Assembly: GCA_021772565.1 (NCBI GenBank)
Contig: JAJFLR010000028.1
Coordinates: forward strand, 1-64,000
Direction of reading: 5' to 3'
DNA from: Opitutales bacterium
GTDB taxonomy: Bacteria > Verrucomicrobiota > Verrucomicrobiia > Opitutales > JAJFLR01
Length of the DNA stretch: 64,000 bases
Below are positions 47,546-59,957 of the stretch, piece after piece. Position 1 is the stretch's first letter. Each line of letters starts with the position of its first letter. Under the pieces are notes generated by a model. It was given only the letters and a program-made list of their open reading frames with translations, was not told where the DNA came from and searched no databases. Made by a program: the position numbers and the translations under genes.

Positions 47546-48472
47546 ATGCGAATATTAGTAACTGGAGGTGCCGGCTTTCTTGGAAGTCATCTATGTGAAA
47601 GATTAATAAACCAAAATCATGATGTCATTTGCCTGGATAACCTGTTTACGGGTAGAAAAGAAAATATAATACATCTTCTGCAAAATTATAAATTTGAATT
47701 ATTACGTCATGATATAATAGAACCATTTTTACTCGAAGTTGATCAGATTTACAACTTGGCTTGCCCAGCATCCCCTATTCATTATCAATATAATCCAATT
47801 AAGACCAATAAAACATCCGTCATTGGAGCAATAAATTGTTTAGGTTTGGCAAAACGTGTTAAAGCAAGAATTCTACAGGCATCAACATCTGAAGTATATG
47901 GAGATCCTGCAGTTCATCCACAAACAGAAGATTATCGGGGTAATGTAAATCCAATTGGCCCAAGATCTTGCTACGATGAGAGTAAAAGATGTGCAGAAAC
48001 ATTATTCTTTGATTATCACCGTGAAAATAAAGTAGACATACGGGTAATTAGAATTTTCAACACATATGGGCCAAGAATGCTAGCCGATGATGGAAGGGTT
48101 GTTTCAAACTTTATAGTGCAGGCAATTAAAGGAAATGACATAACAGTTTATGGAGATGGATCGCAAACACGATCATTTTGTTATGTTGATGACCTAATAG
48201 ATGGAATGATTAGAATGATGGAACAAGAAGAATTTGTAGGACCAGTTAATCTGGGTAATCCAGGAGAATTTACGATTATGGAATTAGCGGAAAAAGTTAT
48301 TAAGATGACAGGGAGTTCATCAAAAATAATTAAAAGCCCATTGCCTGTAGATGATCCTCTTCAAAGAAAGCCGGATGTAACATTAACTGAAAAGTATTTG
48401 AACTGGGATCCTAAATATAATCTTGATCAAGGTCTTGTTAAAACAATTGAATACTTCAGAAGTGCAACTTAA
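47546..48472 (+). CDS. UDP-glucuronate decarboxylase / NAD-dependent epimerase (UXS-like)
   Basis: [65 protein letters not shown]. Confidence 0.92.
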   Translation: MRILVTGGAGFLGSHLCERLINQNHDVICLDNLFTGRKENIIHLLQNYKFELLRHDIIEPFLLEVDQIYNLACPASPIHYQYNPIKTNKTSVIGAINCLGLAKRVKARILQASTSEVYGDPAVHPQTEDYRGNVNPIGPRSCYDESKRCAETLFFDYHRENKVDIRVIRIFNTYGPRMLADDGRVVSNFIVQAIKGNDITVYGDGSQTRSFCYVDDLIDGMIRMMEQEEFVGPVNLGNPGEFTIMELAEKVIKMTGSSSKIIKSPLPVDDPLQRKPDVTLTEKYLNWDPKYNLDQGLVKTIEYFRSAT

Positions 48473-48811
48473 TTTAGATTAATATTGAGCGAAAATATCA
48501 GCTCAATTGAACGATAACAGAATATAAAACTTAAATTAGTTTTTTAAATTCAATTACTTTCTCAGATAAGTTGAGGTTATAAAAATTCATTTGTCATTGA
48601 TTACAATCAAGTTAGATACCAGCTTTAATAATTCTGGCGTTGAGTATATACAATAAATTTCAGTTCAAAATATTATTTCCTCATACAAGTTTTTGTTAAA
48701 TAGCCATTTTGGCCAATCTCTTCGAACAGTTCATCTGATTAAATTTAATAGAATATTGAAAAAATATTTTGATTTGCCAGATCACAATTAGAAATATAGA
48801 GAAGCGACCTT

Positions 48812-51808
48812 ATGATTTCAAAATTATTCAAACGTTTTTCAGGAAGCCACTATCGAAAATTCATTAAAGAAGTTCAGCCGATAGTAGATAATATTATTCG
48901 AATAGAAGAAACTTATCAAAAACTTACTGATGATGAACTTAAAAATAAGACTAACGAATTTAAAGATCGGATAAAAAAAGGTGAAAGTTTAGATGATATT
49001 TTACCCGAAGCTTTTGCAACTGTAAAAAATACTGCCCGTAGGTTAATGGGTAAGGAAATTGTCGTTAGCGAACATCCTTTAGTTTGGGATATGATTCATT
49101 ACGATGTTCAGTTAATTGGAGGAATCGTATTACATCGTAACAAAATAGCTGAAATGGCTACTGGTGAGGGCAAAACTTTAGTTGCCACCTTACCGCTTTA
49201 TCTGAATGCGCTCACTGGCCGAAATTGCCAATTGGTTACTGTAAATGACTACTTATCACGAAGGGATTCTGAATGGATGGGTTATATTTATAAATTTCTT
49301 GGCCTAACAGTTGGCTGTATTCAAAACTGGATGGGGCCGGCAGAAAAAAAAGAAATGTATAAGTGTGATATTACTTATGGCACAGCCAGTGAATATGGGT
49401 TTGATTATTTACGAGATAACGGAATGGCCACACGAGGTGAAGATCAAGTACAACGTGACCATTATTTTATCATTATCGATGAAGTTGACTCAATACTTAT
49501 TGATGAAGCTAGAACACCTCTCATTATTTCCGGACCTGCTCAGGCCACTCGAGAACTTCCATTTAATAAATTAAAAGCACCTATTGAGCGTTTAGTTAAA
49601 CAGCAGTTAAATTTAGGTAATCGCCAAATTTCAGATGCTAAAAATATTTTGGAATCTGAAAGTGATGAAGATGTTGATGTCAATTCTGCTTATGAAAAAA
49701 TTTTACAGGTAAAATTAGGATCCCCGAAAAATAAACAGTATCTCCGTTTGATGGAAAATGGTGCAATTAGAAAAACATTTGAAAAATATGAATTGGATAT
49801 GCACAGCGATTTTAATCGCCATCAGTTTTATGCTTTAAAAGAGGAATTATATTATGTAATCGATGAAAAACAACATACCGCAGATTTATCTGAGAAAGGT
49901 AGACGGTTTCTAAAACCTGACGACGATGATGCTTTTGTCTTGCCGGATTTACCAACCATATTTGTTGATGTTGATAAGGATGAGACCTTGGAACAAAAAG
50001 AAAAAGATGTCGCAAAAGCTGCAGCTCAGGAAAGATTTGAACTCGTTTCAGAAGATATTCATGGAATAAGCCAATTGTTACGCGCCTACTCTCTTTATGA
50101 AAGAGATGTCGAGTATGTTGTCAAAGACGGTAAGGTTATGATTGTCGATGAAAACACTGGTCGAGTTATGCCGGGTCGACGCTGGAGTGATGGATTACAT
50201 CAGGCAGTTGAGGCAAAAGAAAATGTAGCAATTGAAAAAGAGAGTAAAACTTTTGCTACCATAACGATTCAAAATTATTTTCGTCTCTATGACAAAATTG
50301 CCGGAATGACGGGAACTGCAGAAACGGAAGCCAACGAGTTTAATGATATTTATAAATTAACCGTCATGGTAATACCGACGAACAGAGAATGCATGAGAGT
50401 AGATAAAAATGATGTTATCTATAAAACACGTCGTGAAAAATATAACTCTGTCATAAAAGAAATCCAGGTTGCTCATGAAAAAGGTCAACCAGTACTGGTT
50501 GGAACATCGTCAGTTGAGTCATCTGAAGTTGTACACCGAATGCTCCAAAGGGTAAAAATACCCAACAGTGTACTCAATGCTAAATTCCACGAACAGGAAG
50601 CTGAAATCATTGCTAATGCAGGTCAACGGGGTTCAGTGACAATTGCTACAAATATGGCAGGACGTGGTACGGACATAAAATTAGGTGAAGGTGTTGCAGA
50701 ACTGGGAGGTCTCTATGTTATAGGAACAGAAAGGCATACTTCGAGGCGTATCGATCGACAGTTGCGTGGCCGATGTGCCAGACAGGGTGATCCCGGCTCA
50801 ACAAAATTTCATTTGTCTCTAGAAGATGATCTCATGCGATTATACGGTCAAGCAGGTATGGCTGGAGCAATTTTAGAAAAAACGTTTGTTGAGGGTGAAC
50901 CGATGGAACATAAAATGCTCAATACTGCTATTGAGCGTGCCCAAAAAACAGTTGAGCAACAACATTACTCAATTCGTAAACGTTTACTGCAGTATGATGA
51001 TGTTTTAAATAAACAACGTGAAATTATTTACAGTATAAGAAACGAAGCTATCAATACCGAAAAACCAAAGGAGCTGATCTTTGAATTAATAAATGAAGAA
51101 CTAGAAAGCAGATTAATTAATTCTGGTGTCGGCGATCCCAAGGCGGAAGACTTTGATACATATGAAAATTTTATTAGCTGGGTAAATTCACATTTCCCTA
51201 TTTCCTTAAAAAAAGAAGAAATTGAAAATTTAAATAATGCTGATATCCAAAAATCAATAATTGAAAAAGTGAGTAAAGCATATGAAACAAAAGAATCTGT
51301 TGAAGATCCTGATGCATTAGTTTCTCTTGAAAGATATGTTTTAATTAACTCAATAGATCATGACTGGCAGGATCATTTAACTGAAATTGATGAGTTAAGA
51401 CAAAGTGTAGGGCTTCGCGGTTATGGCCAGAAAGATCCGTTAAACGAATTTAAAAGTGAAGCTTTTGTCTATTTCGAACAAATGATGAATAGTATTCGTT
51501 CTGAAGTTTGTACAGGTTTATTTCGTTCTGCAACAAATATGAAAGCATTTGAAAATATGCTTTCTTTACTCTCACGCAAATCCAGGGCAAGCGGTCCATC
51601 ACTTGAACAAGCCACTCAACTATCAAGTTCACCAGTAGGTGGTTCTAAGGAAAAAAGAACTAGTACCGGTAAGTCTGCTGACGATATTACATTACCAAAA
51701 GTATCAACAGCTTTAAAACGAGATACCCCGAAAGTTGGTCGTAACTCACCCTGCCCGTGTGGAAGTGGAAAAAAATATAAAAAATGTTGTTATCCCAAGT
51801 TTGAGTGA
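48812..51808 (+). CDS. secA: Preprotein translocase ATPase SecA with SEC-C zinc motif
   Basis: [52 protein letters not shown]-terminal [18 protein letters not shown]. Confidence 0.98.
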   Translation: MISKLFKRFSGSHYRKFIKEVQPIVDNIIRIEETYQKLTDDELKNKTNEFKDRIKKGESLDDILPEAFATVKNTARRLMGKEIVVSEHPLVWDMIHYDVQLIGGIVLHRNKIAEMATGEGKTLVATLPLYLNALTGRNCQLVTVNDYLSRRDSEWMGYIYKFLGLTVGCIQNWMGPAEKKEMYKCDITYGTASEYGFDYLRDNGMATRGEDQVQRDHYFIIIDEVDSILIDEARTPLIISGPAQATRELPFNKLKAPIERLVKQQLNLGNRQISDAKNILESESDEDVDVNSAYEKILQVKLGSPKNKQYLRLMENGAIRKTFEKYELDMHSDFNRHQFYALKEELYYVIDEKQHTADLSEKGRRFLKPDDDDAFVLPDLPTIFVDVDKDETLEQKEKDVAKAAAQERFELVSEDIHGISQLLRAYSLYERDVEYVVKDGKVMIVDENTGRVMPGRRWSDGLHQAVEAKENVAIEKESKTFATITIQNYFRLYDKIAGMTGTAETEANEFNDIYKLTVMVIPTNRECMRVDKNDVIYKTRREKYNSVIKEIQVAHEKGQPVLVGTSSVESSEVVHRMLQRVKIPNSVLNAKFHEQEAEIIANAGQRGSVTIATNMAGRGTDIKLGEGVAELGGLYVIGTERHTSRRIDRQLRGRCARQGDPGSTKFHLSLEDDLMRLYGQAGMAGAILEKTFVEGEPMEHKMLNTAIERAQKTVEQQHYSIRKRLLQYDDVLNKQREIIYSIRNEAINTEKPKELIFELINEELESRLINSGVGDPKAEDFDTYENFISWVNSHFPISLKKEEIENLNNADIQKSIIEKVSKAYETKESVEDPDALVSLERYVLINSIDHDWQDHLTEIDELRQSVGLRGYGQKDPLNEFKSEAFVYFEQMMNSIRSEVCTGLFRSATNMKAFENMLSLLSRKSRASGPSLEQATQLSSSPVGGSKEKRTSTGKSADDITLPKVSTALKRDTPKVGRNSPCPCGSGKKYKKCCYPKFE

Positions 51809-51824
51809 TGTTGTAAATTGACTA

Positions 51825-52895
51825 TTACAAATAAACACCACCGCCCAATAAAATATTTTTATTATAAAGTGCACAAACCTGCCCGGCTGCCAGTGCTCTT
51901 TGTGGTTTAGTAAATTTTATTTTAGCTTCGTTATTGGAAAGTGGTGTAAAACAAATTTCCTGTGATGGATCTCTGTATCTAGGTTTTGCTAATATATTAA
52001 CAGATTGAACAATAGGTTCGTTCACATAACTGAGATTTTTTAAAACATATTCCTGCCCATATAAATCAGGTGTCCCAGGTTTATCAAATGTTACTATTAA
52101 TCTGTTGTTATTTATGTCTTTTGCCTTAACAACATAATACTCGTCATTAGAATTTGATGGAATCCCTATGCCTTTTCTTTGGCCGATGGTATATAGATGT
52201 ATACCGTTATGCTTGCCTAATACACGACCGTCATCTGAAATAATATCACCGGGTTTCTTTGGAATAAATTTATCTAAAAAATCAGCCATCTTAACTTTGC
52301 CTATAAAACAAATACCCTGGCTATCTTTTTTTTGAGCATTGGGTAAATTATATTTAATGGCAAAATCTCTAACCTGCGGCTTTGTCATATCGCCAATTGG
52401 AAAATAAGAGTAACGCAATTGTTTCTGGCTGAGCAAAGCTAAAAAATAAGATTGATCTTTATTTTGATCTCTGCCCTCACAAATTTCAAAGTTGCCCATT
52501 TCATTTATCTGTTTTCTACAATAATGACCGGTAGCAATTCCATCGTATCCATTCTCTATTGCATAGTTTAAAAAAATACCAAATTTTATTTCACGATTAC
52601 AAATTACATCAGGATTAGGAGTAATTCCTTTACTATAACCATCAATGAGATAATTAACAACCAATGATCGGTAATCCTTGATGAAATTAATTACTTCAAA
52701 ATTTATCCCAATGATATCAGCTACCGCCTGAGCATCTTTTATGTCCTGCTCCCAAGGACATTCGCCAAATATATTTTCCTCATTAATCCAATTCTTCATG
52801 TAGGCACCGGAAACATTAAAATCTTGTTTTTTAAGCAACAAAGCTGCAACAGCACTGTCGACACCACCTGACATGGCTACAAGAATTTTTTTCAT
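51825..52895 (-). CDS. mnmA: tRNA 2-thiouridine synthase MnmA
   Basis: AMSGGVDSAVAALLL, TPNPDVICNREIKFG, TGHYCR, GICFIGKV. Confidence 0.96.
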   Translation of the reverse strand: MKKILVAMSGGVDSAVAALLLKKQDFNVSGAYMKNWINEENIFGECPWEQDIKDAQAVADIIGINFEVINFIKDYRSLVVNYLIDGYSKGITPNPDVICNREIKFGIFLNYAIENGYDGIATGHYCRKQINEMGNFEICEGRDQNKDQSYFLALLSQKQLRYSYFPIGDMTKPQVRDFAIKYNLPNAQKKDSQGICFIGKVKMADFLDKFIPKKPGDIISDDGRVLGKHNGIHLYTIGQRKGIGIPSNSNDEYYVVKAKDINNNRLIVTFDKPGTPDLYGQEYVLKNLSYVNEPIVQSVNILAKPRYRDPSQEICFTPLSNNEAKIKFTKPQRALAAGQVCALYNKNILLGGGVYL

Positions 52896-52929
52896 AATAA
52901 TAACCGTTAACCTTAATTAATAAAATTAC

Positions 52930-53727
52930 ATGAGAGAGAAATACATACTTAGATTAATTACAATATTTTCAATTAACATATTACTACTAATTGGTAATTT
53001 AAAAGGTGAAGTAGAACTGAGAGGTTCAAAAAATGAGCTTAAAGATTATTTCATTAGAGAAATACCTACGACCACTTTAACTGTAGAAAACGAAACAAAG
53101 ATAACTGCTAATCAAGCTATTTTAACTCTCAAAATAACTACTGAAGATCAAAAATTATCCAAAGCATTGCGCAAAAATACGACTAAAAAATCCAATATAA
53201 TAAAATTCTTGTCTAACAATGGCTTCGACAAAGATGGAATTATTTCTGAAAGATTTTCTTCAATCCCCAAACAGAGTTGGAGTAAAGATAAAGTTAAACG
53301 TTATTTAATAACTAATTATCTTAAAATAACAATAATAGATGGACCTCAGTTTGAAGTGTTAGCTAGAATAGTGGATGAAAATAAAGAAGTTAAATATGAC
53401 TCGATCCAATTCAAACACTCTGATGAGGAAAATCACAAAAATGACTCAATTGAAAAAGCAATTAGTAAGTTAAATAATAAGAAATCCAAATATGAAAAAG
53501 GATTCAGTATTTCATTAAAACTTACTGATATCATTGAAAATGCATTCGTAATAAATAATGCAGCAAATATACCGCAACCAAACTATAGCAATAGTCGTTC
53601 AAAAGTTAATTATTTATCTGAAGTTGATTTAAGTGCAGTAGCTCAAACCAGTAATAGCAGTGGATTTAACTCATTTGGCGAAATAATATATAAAACAGTG
53701 TTAACCGGTCAATATCGTCTCAACTAA
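52930..53727 (+). CDS. SIMPL (DUF541) domain protein
   Basis: Signal peptide; LTVENETKITANQAILTLKITTEDQKLSKALRKNTTKKSNIIKFLSNNGFDKDGI. Confidence 0.75.
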   Translation: MREKYILRLITIFSINILLLIGNLKGEVELRGSKNELKDYFIREIPTTTLTVENETKITANQAILTLKITTEDQKLSKALRKNTTKKSNIIKFLSNNGFDKDGIISERFSSIPKQSWSKDKVKRYLITNYLKITIIDGPQFEVLARIVDENKEVKYDSIQFKHSDEENHKNDSIEKAISKLNNKKSKYEKGFSISLKLTDIIENAFVINNAANIPQPNYSNSRSKVNYLSEVDLSAVAQTSNSSGFNSFGEIIYKTVLTGQYRLN

Positions 53728-54554
53728 CCTTGAGATCGTTGTCTGAATCCTTCATACAATATTACAGAAGATGCTACGGATACATTGAGTGAATCTACCT
53801 GACCCTGCATTGGTACTGTAACAAATTTAACATTCTGAAAATCATTCCAATAACTAGAAAGTCCCTCATTTTCACTTCCGACTAACAAAGCAGTAGATAA
53901 CTTAAAATCAATTTCCCAATACAATTTTTCACTAGCTGGTGAAGCGGCAATCATTTGAACTTCATTTTTTTTCAACCAGGAATTTAGAGACATACCATCA
54001 GCTATAACAAACGGCACAGAAAAAACAGAACCTTGTGATGATCTTATAATATTGGGGTTATAAATATCGGTTACTGGATCAACCAATATTATAAAATCCA
54101 CGCCAACAGCATCAGACGTTCTTAATAGTGCACCCAAATTACCCGGTTTTTCTATATTCTCAACTATTAGGATCAGTGGATTTCCTGTTAAGTGAATATC
54201 ATTTAAATTACTATTGTTTTGCTTTGTGATTGCTAAAAACCCTGATGGATTTTCCCTATAGGTAGATTTAGACAAAATTTGTTTATTAATTGAAAATATC
54301 GATTCACTTCTAAGTGCTGCTTCCTTAATCAAATTTTGCTCGTTCTCATTAATAATATTTTCAACAACTACTGCCAATTCAATAAATTCAATATTATTCT
54401 GTAATGCCAATTTTAATTCACGAAATCCTTCAATTAAATACACTTTTTCCTGACGTCGAAAATTTCCTTTTCTCAATTTTGCCCAATATTTAACTCGATG
54501 ATTCTGTGTGCTGCTAATGCTTTCAATCGAACTTATATTTTTTAGAAAATTCAT
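53724..54554 (-). CDS. TrmH/SpoU-family RNA methyltransferase
   Basis: ILIVENIEKPGNLGALLRTSDAVGVD, LVGSENEGLS, VPMQGQVDSLNVSVASSVILYE. Confidence 0.94.
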   Translation of the reverse strand: MNFLKNISSIESISSTQNHRVKYWAKLRKGNFRRQEKVYLIEGFRELKLALQNNIEFIELAVVVENIINENEQNLIKEAALRSESIFSINKQILSKSTYRENPSGFLAITKQNNSNLNDIHLTGNPLILIVENIEKPGNLGALLRTSDAVGVDFIILVDPVTDIYNPNIIRSSQGSVFSVPFVIADGMSLNSWLKKNEVQMIAASPASEKLYWEIDFKLSTALLVGSENEGLSSYWNDFQNVKFVTVPMQGQVDSLNVSVASSVILYEGFRQRSQG

Positions 54555-54561
54555 CTATCAA

Positions 54562-57500
54562 TTATAGCTTCAATAATTTACCCTCATATGTTGAATAAAT
54601 ATAGGCATTAATTTGTTTGGAAAAAATGTGCTTCAATGCCTGCTGGTAAGCATAAATCTGATCTTTATACCGTTCAACTAACACTTCTGTTTTCTTGCCA
54701 TCAATAACATCAGTCTTCCAATCAATAATAGTAATAAGATTTTGTTTCTGATTATAACAAACTAAATCAATAATACCTTCCAAGACTTCATCATTATTTT
54801 TTTTCCACAAAAATGGAGATTCTGATTTAATAATACTTTTATCATCCTTTAAAAGTTGAATCACTTTAGACTTTAAAAATAGATCAATTTCTTTTTTACC
54901 TCGCTCAGGAACGGGACAATTATTCAGCTCAGTATTCATATAGTCCAACATCTCGTTCACCGATTTATCCCATGCAATAAATTCCATCATATGATGCCAC
55001 CAATTGCCGTAGTTGAGACCTTGTTGTCGATTCAATAATTCTTCTGAACCTGAGAATTCATTTATTGTAATTTTCTCGTCATCATAATCTATACTCTCAT
55101 GGCTTAGACTACTCGGTGTTATTCTTTTCGGGAAATTTTTTGAATGATTTAAAATTTTATCAATATCCAATATATCAGAATCAGGTTTAAATTTTTTAGT
55201 AGTTACAAATTCACTTCTTTTATCAAAATCAATTTTTAGATTCATAAATTCTCCAGATAGCTCATTCCAAATATTTTCGTTTTTCTGATTCTTTAAAACC
55301 AAAAGTTTGTCGGCAAATGAATTATTCTGTTTTTTAAAAAATGAAGAATCATTTAATAAAACAAGAGAGTTTCTTGCACGTGTCATCGAAACATAGAGTA
55401 TTCTTTTTAATTCTTCTTGCTCACACTTTTTAGCATTATCAATCAAACCTGTATTATCGTATTGCTTGCTCATAATAATCTTACCCAAATTACCCGAACT
55501 TGGTTTAAAGTAATGCGGATAAGATAAATTTGGTGAACTTATCGGGCGGAAAAAAAATGGTAGTATTACGGCATCCCACTCTAAACCTTTTGCATTGTGG
55601 CATGTGATAAGCTGTAAATGTCCTTTTTTAACATCGATCTCTGATATTTTTTCAGAAAATCCGTCCCTTAATTTCTTGGCAAAATCATTTAATGTTAAGT
55701 TGTCATTCTCGGATTTAGAGGCTGAAAGCAAAATAAGATTTAGAACATCAGTATTTTCAGATAAATTTATATCTGGCAAAACTTCCAAACGTTTATACAA
55801 ACTAGTTTCGTCTATGATTTTTTCTACAGATTCTCTTAACGATAACCCAATTACACTCTCACGTAAATCAACTAGTTTATTTAGTGTATTTGCTATATTA
55901 TTATCGGAACCCGCTTTGAACATTATTTGCAAACTATGTGGCGTTTTTTTAGGAGCATCAGAGTTTCTCCAACTGTCATTAAAAACTTTCATTTCATAAT
56001 CAGACACCCCAAAAATTTCTCTTAAAACACCAAATATTTCGAATGAATTCTCTGGTTCAGCCAATATAGTTACCAATGCAGTTAGCCAAATAAATGCGGG
56101 ATTGTCAGATATAGTTTTTGATCTCGTATGCAACTGAGTTTTTATATTAATTTCAGACAACCCGTTGTTCAGTGCCTCTAGCCAATTGTTTCTGGGACAA
56201 ATAACAGCAACGTTAGACCAATCTCTCGCCTGCAAATTTTCTAACGTCAAATTGTTTAACCATGAGGCTAACTGTACTGAGTATTCTTTACCAAGTTCGT
56301 TGATATTTTTTTTATCATCATTGAGAGAATTATAATGAAGATTGATTTTAACAACCTGTCCGACAATTGCATTTGATAAATTTTGTAGTCGAGTAAATTG
56401 TGAACCTGAGTTCGTGTGACCAATACTGGAATTATCCATAATATTCGGGAATGTATCATTAACTAATTTCACTATATTCCTGGCACACCTTCTGGTCACT
56501 GAAAAAACCAGTTCTTCTCCTGATTCTGAATCAATAAGCTTTCTATGAACTTTATTAAATGTAGCCAAGTCAGCTCGACTGCTATAAATTGATTGTTGAG
56601 GGTCTCCAACCATACAAAATTTCCCAGCTTCCGGCTCTGTTCCTCCTTCATTCAACCAAATACCTTTGGCATCCACAGGTCTGCTAATTTCTGTGAGCAA
56701 TTTAAATTGAGCGGCATCAGTGTCTTGTGCCTCGTCAAGAATTACCCAATTTCTATTTAATCTAATTTCTTCAGCGATAGTTTTATTCTCAAACAATCTA
56801 ACAGATAAATTAATCAGGTCGCTATAAGTTAGTTGTGATTTAGATATTCTAAAATTTTGGAACTCAATTGATAAATTCTCAATGACCTTTAATGTAGTAA
56901 TCGACAACCACTCATGTAACGGTTGAAAAGTTTCACACCAAACTCTTTTAAATTCCTTTCCGCCATTTGCACATTCAGGTAATGCAAGAAATGAATTTTT
57001 TTGATCGATAAATTTTTGCCATTCGCCAATTATCTTTTTACCTGCAGCTATACTATCTTTAGTTTTATTATTTGCTGCAAAATTTAATATATTTTCAAAA
57101 TCCAAATTAGGGTATGGCAGGTCATTGAGTGAAGGATTACCAAATCCTTCAAAGGTACGCACTAGTGAATATATTTTCTCTAACTTAATATGCTTCAAAT
57201 ATTTTGATCTAATATTGTCTGAAAGCACACTGGTTATATTCGTAGTGTTACCAATAAACTCATTCCATAAAGAGTCTGTATCACTTACAATGTTAATACT
57301 ACCAGACAATCCAATTGAATAACCAAAATTATTTAATAAATCTAAACACAAACTATGGATAGTTCCAAAAAATGTAGCATTAAGGTGCATTAAAGTGTCT
57401 ATAGATACACTACTTTCATACAATTTTTCCTGTGCACGTTGAAACATTTCATTAGCAGACTTACGTGTATAAGTTACTAAAATAAGCTTAGGTAAAAGCG

Positions 57501-57660
57501 GATCTGTTCTATGTAAATCTGTCAGTGCCAAATTTACAACACGATCAACAATAGCACTTGTTTTACCAACTCCGGCAGGTGCGATAACTGAAAAGTTTCT
57601 ATCAAGGCAGTTTACAAACTGGTCTCTATCAAATTGATCTGGAAATTCTATATTCACCAA
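54562..57660 (-). CDS. UvrD/AddA-like helicase-nuclease
   Basis: APAGVGKTSAIVDRV, DEAQDTDAAQ, GDPQQSIYS, VSMTRARNSLVLL; C-terminal GIIDLVCYNQKQNLITIIDWKTD (PD-(D/E)XK-like). Confidence 0.92.
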   Translation of the reverse strand: MVNIEFPDQFDRDQFVNCLDRNFSVIAPAGVGKTSAIVDRVVNLALTDLHRTDPLLPKLILVTYTRKSANEMFQRAQEKLYESSVSIDTLMHLNATFFGTIHSLCLDLLNNFGYSIGLSGSINIVSDTDSLWNEFIGNTTNITSVLSDNIRSKYLKHIKLEKIYSLVRTFEGFGNPSLNDLPYPNLDFENILNFAANNKTKDSIAAGKKIIGEWQKFIDQKNSFLALPECANGGKEFKRVWCETFQPLHEWLSITTLKVIENLSIEFQNFRISKSQLTYSDLINLSVRLFENKTIAEEIRLNRNWVILDEAQDTDAAQFKLLTEISRPVDAKGIWLNEGGTEPEAGKFCMVGDPQQSIYSSRADLATFNKVHRKLIDSESGEELVFSVTRRCARNIVKLVNDTFPNIMDNSSIGHTNSGSQFTRLQNLSNAIVGQVVKINLHYNSLNDDKKNINELGKEYSVQLASWLNNLTLENLQARDWSNVAVICPRNNWLEALNNGLSEINIKTQLHTRSKTISDNPAFIWLTALVTILAEPENSFEIFGVLREIFGVSDYEMKVFNDSWRNSDAPKKTPHSLQIMFKAGSDNNIANTLNKLVDLRESVIGLSLRESVEKIIDETSLYKRLEVLPDINLSENTDVLNLILLSASKSENDNLTLNDFAKKLRDGFSEKISEIDVKKGHLQLITCHNAKGLEWDAVILPFFFRPISSPNLSYPHYFKPSSGNLGKIIMSKQYDNTGLIDNAKKCEQEELKRILYVSMTRARNSLVLLNDSSFFKKQNNSFADKLLVLKNQKNENIWNELSGEFMNLKIDFDKRSEFVTTKKFKPDSDILDIDKILNHSKNFPKRITPSSLSHESIDYDDEKITINEFSGSEELLNRQQGLNYGNWWHHMMEFIAWDKSVNEMLDYMNTELNNCPVPERGKKEIDLFLKSKVIQLLKDDKSIIKSESPFLWKKNNDEVLEGIIDLVCYNQKQNLITIIDWKTDVIDGKKTEVLVERYKDQIYAYQQALKHIFSKQINAYIYSTYEGKLLKL

Positions 57661-57866
57661 TAACTAAATTTTTTTTAATTAGCTGATTATTAGTAAATTT
57701 TATCTGTAAATAAACTATTAAAACTAACAACCAGCTAAATTATCTTACTATATTCAATACTATCTCCTTGAAATTAATATTTTAGATTGCATTTCAAAAA
57801 TTTGTTGTAGTAGCATTTTTCATACTATCTGAATACTCAAAACATATAACCTAAACAAAATTAGAT

Positions 57867-59051
57867 ATGCTTAAAACAAATGTTTTAATTCGTTACGTTA
57901 TCGCTATTCTTCTTCCAATTCAATTATTTGCAGGCGGTTTTCGATTGCCCAATCAGGATGCACTCGCAACGGCTAGAGGAAATGCATATACTGCATCAGT
58001 TGATACACCTGCAGCAGTTTATTATAATCCGGCTGCATTATCATTAGTAGACGGTACAGAAGTATCAGCGGGTGTTTATATCATTAAACAAAAAATAGAT
58101 TTTGAAAACGCCGGGGTAAATGCAAGTACAGATAACAGTTGGGAGATGATTCCACATTTTTATTATAAAACATCGATATCAAACAGTTTAAGTGCAGGCC
58201 TTGGATTTTATACTCCATTTGGCATGGGAAATATATGGGGAGAAAATACACCGTTTGCTCAAATTTCAACTGAAGCAAGCATTGCTAATAATACACTCTC
58301 TCCAGTGATAGCTTACAAATTTAATGAATGTTTCTCTATTGGCGGTGGATTAACATTAAATTATATTGAATCAGAATTAAAATTCCTAACTACCTTGGGT
58401 GGGGGTGCAATTGGACCTGAATTCAAATTTAAAGGAGATGATTTAGATCTCGGATATGTTTTTTCACTATTATTTCAACCGAATGAAAGGCATTCTTTTG
58501 GCCTATTATATCGAAGCCATGTTGACCATGAACTCAAGGGTTATTCAGTTGTTGCAGGAACACCTCGCTTGGGAACTAAAGGTGAACTTGATGTCCCGGA
58601 CTACATTGATATCGGCTACTCCTATAGCCCTACTCCTAACTGGAATATAGAATTTAATATTGAGTGGATTAATTATGACAGAATAAATACTATCGTTTTA
58701 GATAATGGTACAGGGGCACTAATACCACTGCCATTTAACTGGGAATCTCAATTCATTTACATAATCGGTGCGTCGTATTACCACGATGATTATATATTCA
58801 GCATAGGTTACGATTTCAATGAAAATGCCATGCCTGACACTTTTTACAATCCATCTGTTGGGGATGCAGATCGCAATTGGTTGAACTTTGGTGTCAGTAA
58901 AGTTAATGATGGATTTGACTGGCACTTTGCATACCAATATGGATTTTCTGATCGAACAGTTTCAAACCCAGGTGGGGCATTTGCTTTAACTAACGGCAAT
59001 TATGATGCAGATATTCATGCATTCGTTCTATCTTTTGATTTCAAGTTTTAA
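57867..59051 (+). CDS. OmpP1/FadL-family outer-membrane transporter
   Basis: GGFRLPNQDALATARGNAYTASVDTPAAVYYNPAALSL; FYTPFGMGNIWG. Confidence 0.92.
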   Translation: MLKTNVLIRYVIAILLPIQLFAGGFRLPNQDALATARGNAYTASVDTPAAVYYNPAALSLVDGTEVSAGVYIIKQKIDFENAGVNASTDNSWEMIPHFYYKTSISNSLSAGLGFYTPFGMGNIWGENTPFAQISTEASIANNTLSPVIAYKFNECFSIGGGLTLNYIESELKFLTTLGGGAIGPEFKFKGDDLDLGYVFSLLFQPNERHSFGLLYRSHVDHELKGYSVVAGTPRLGTKGELDVPDYIDIGYSYSPTPNWNIEFNIEWINYDRINTIVLDNGTGALIPLPFNWESQFIYIIGASYYHDDYIFSIGYDFNENAMPDTFYNPSVGDADRNWLNFGVSKVNDGFDWHFAYQYGFSDRTVSNPGGAFALTNGNYDADIHAFVLSFDFKF

Positions 59052-59064
59052 GTAATTTCTATAA

Positions 59065-59898
59065 TTACTTTTCTAAAAATAATTTTCTGGAGTTCCTGAA
59101 TTGTTGCATAACTTTCTTCATTGGTATTTCAATTAAGAAAGGGAAAAATCTATGAACAAACCATAGAAACTTTGCATGAAATGGAAATATAATGAGAGCT
59201 TTATTTTTATAGGTACCTTTTAAGATTTCCTCAGCTGCACATGCTGCTGAAATCATTTTAAACGGAATCTTATTAATAAAATCATCAAGTTTAGCATTGA
59301 TCACAGTACCAGAAGTGTAAATGCCGGTATCGACATACCCTGGACAAGCAACATTAATATTTACTCCGAATTCTTCTGCTTCAATTCTAAGTGACTGTGA
59401 CAATCCTAGAACTGCACTTTTACTTGATGCGTAAGCAGCAGCTGATGGATAGCCAACTAACCCGGCAGTAGAAGCTACATTTACAATAGAGCCACTTCCC
59501 TGTTGAGTCATTATCTTATAGACTAGATCTATCCCATTGATGACGCCCAATAAGTTGACTTTGATAATTTTATCCCAGTGATCCAGTGACATATCAAGCA
59601 CTTCACTAAATAGCGTTACTCCGGCATTATTGAATAAAAAGTCAATACGTTGATACTTCTTTAAAACGAAATCAACCATGTTACTAAAAGCATCATAATC
59701 TGAAATATCAATATGATAAGAATGAGCGTTTCCTCCCTTGTCGTTTATCTCCTGAACAATTTTATCTACATTATTCTTATCGATATCAGCTGCAATTATC
59801 GTTGACCCCAAATCGGACAAATGTCGACACATTTCCCTTCCAATACCGGACGCACTACCGGTTACAATCGCAATTTTATTTTTATAATAAGCGTTCAT
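59065..59898 (-). CDS. Short-chain dehydrogenase/reductase (paralog 1)
   Basis: IVTGSASGIGREM, LFNNAG, YASSKSAV. Confidence 0.93.
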   Translation of the reverse strand: MNAYYKNKIAIVTGSASGIGREMCRHLSDLGSTIIAADIDKNNVDKIVQEINDKGGNAHSYHIDISDYDAFSNMVDFVLKKYQRIDFLFNNAGVTLFSEVLDMSLDHWDKIIKVNLLGVINGIDLVYKIMTQQGSGSIVNVASTAGLVGYPSAAAYASSKSAVLGLSQSLRIEAEEFGVNINVACPGYVDTGIYTSGTVINAKLDDFINKIPFKMISAACAAEEILKGTYKNKALIIFPFHAKFLWFVHRFFPFLIEIPMKKVMQQFRNSRKLFLEK

Positions 59899-59957
59899 TA
59901 CAAATTTAAGAAAAGCTTGTTTCCTCAGTTTATTAATTATGTTAACTTATGCAAATT

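Noticed and set aside
48812-51808. SecA as an unusual variant because it is about 1000 aa
   Set aside because: All core motifs and the SEC-C zinc site are present; extra length is common in several phyla.
55595-55999. Plus-strand 134-aa ORF inside the AddA-like gene
   Set aside because: Antisense to helicase motifs; no recognisable domain.
54562-57660. Defence-system interpretation of the UvrD/AddA-like protein
   Set aside because: Neighbours are tRNA/rRNA modification and housekeeping genes; AddA-type recombination repair is the simpler reading.
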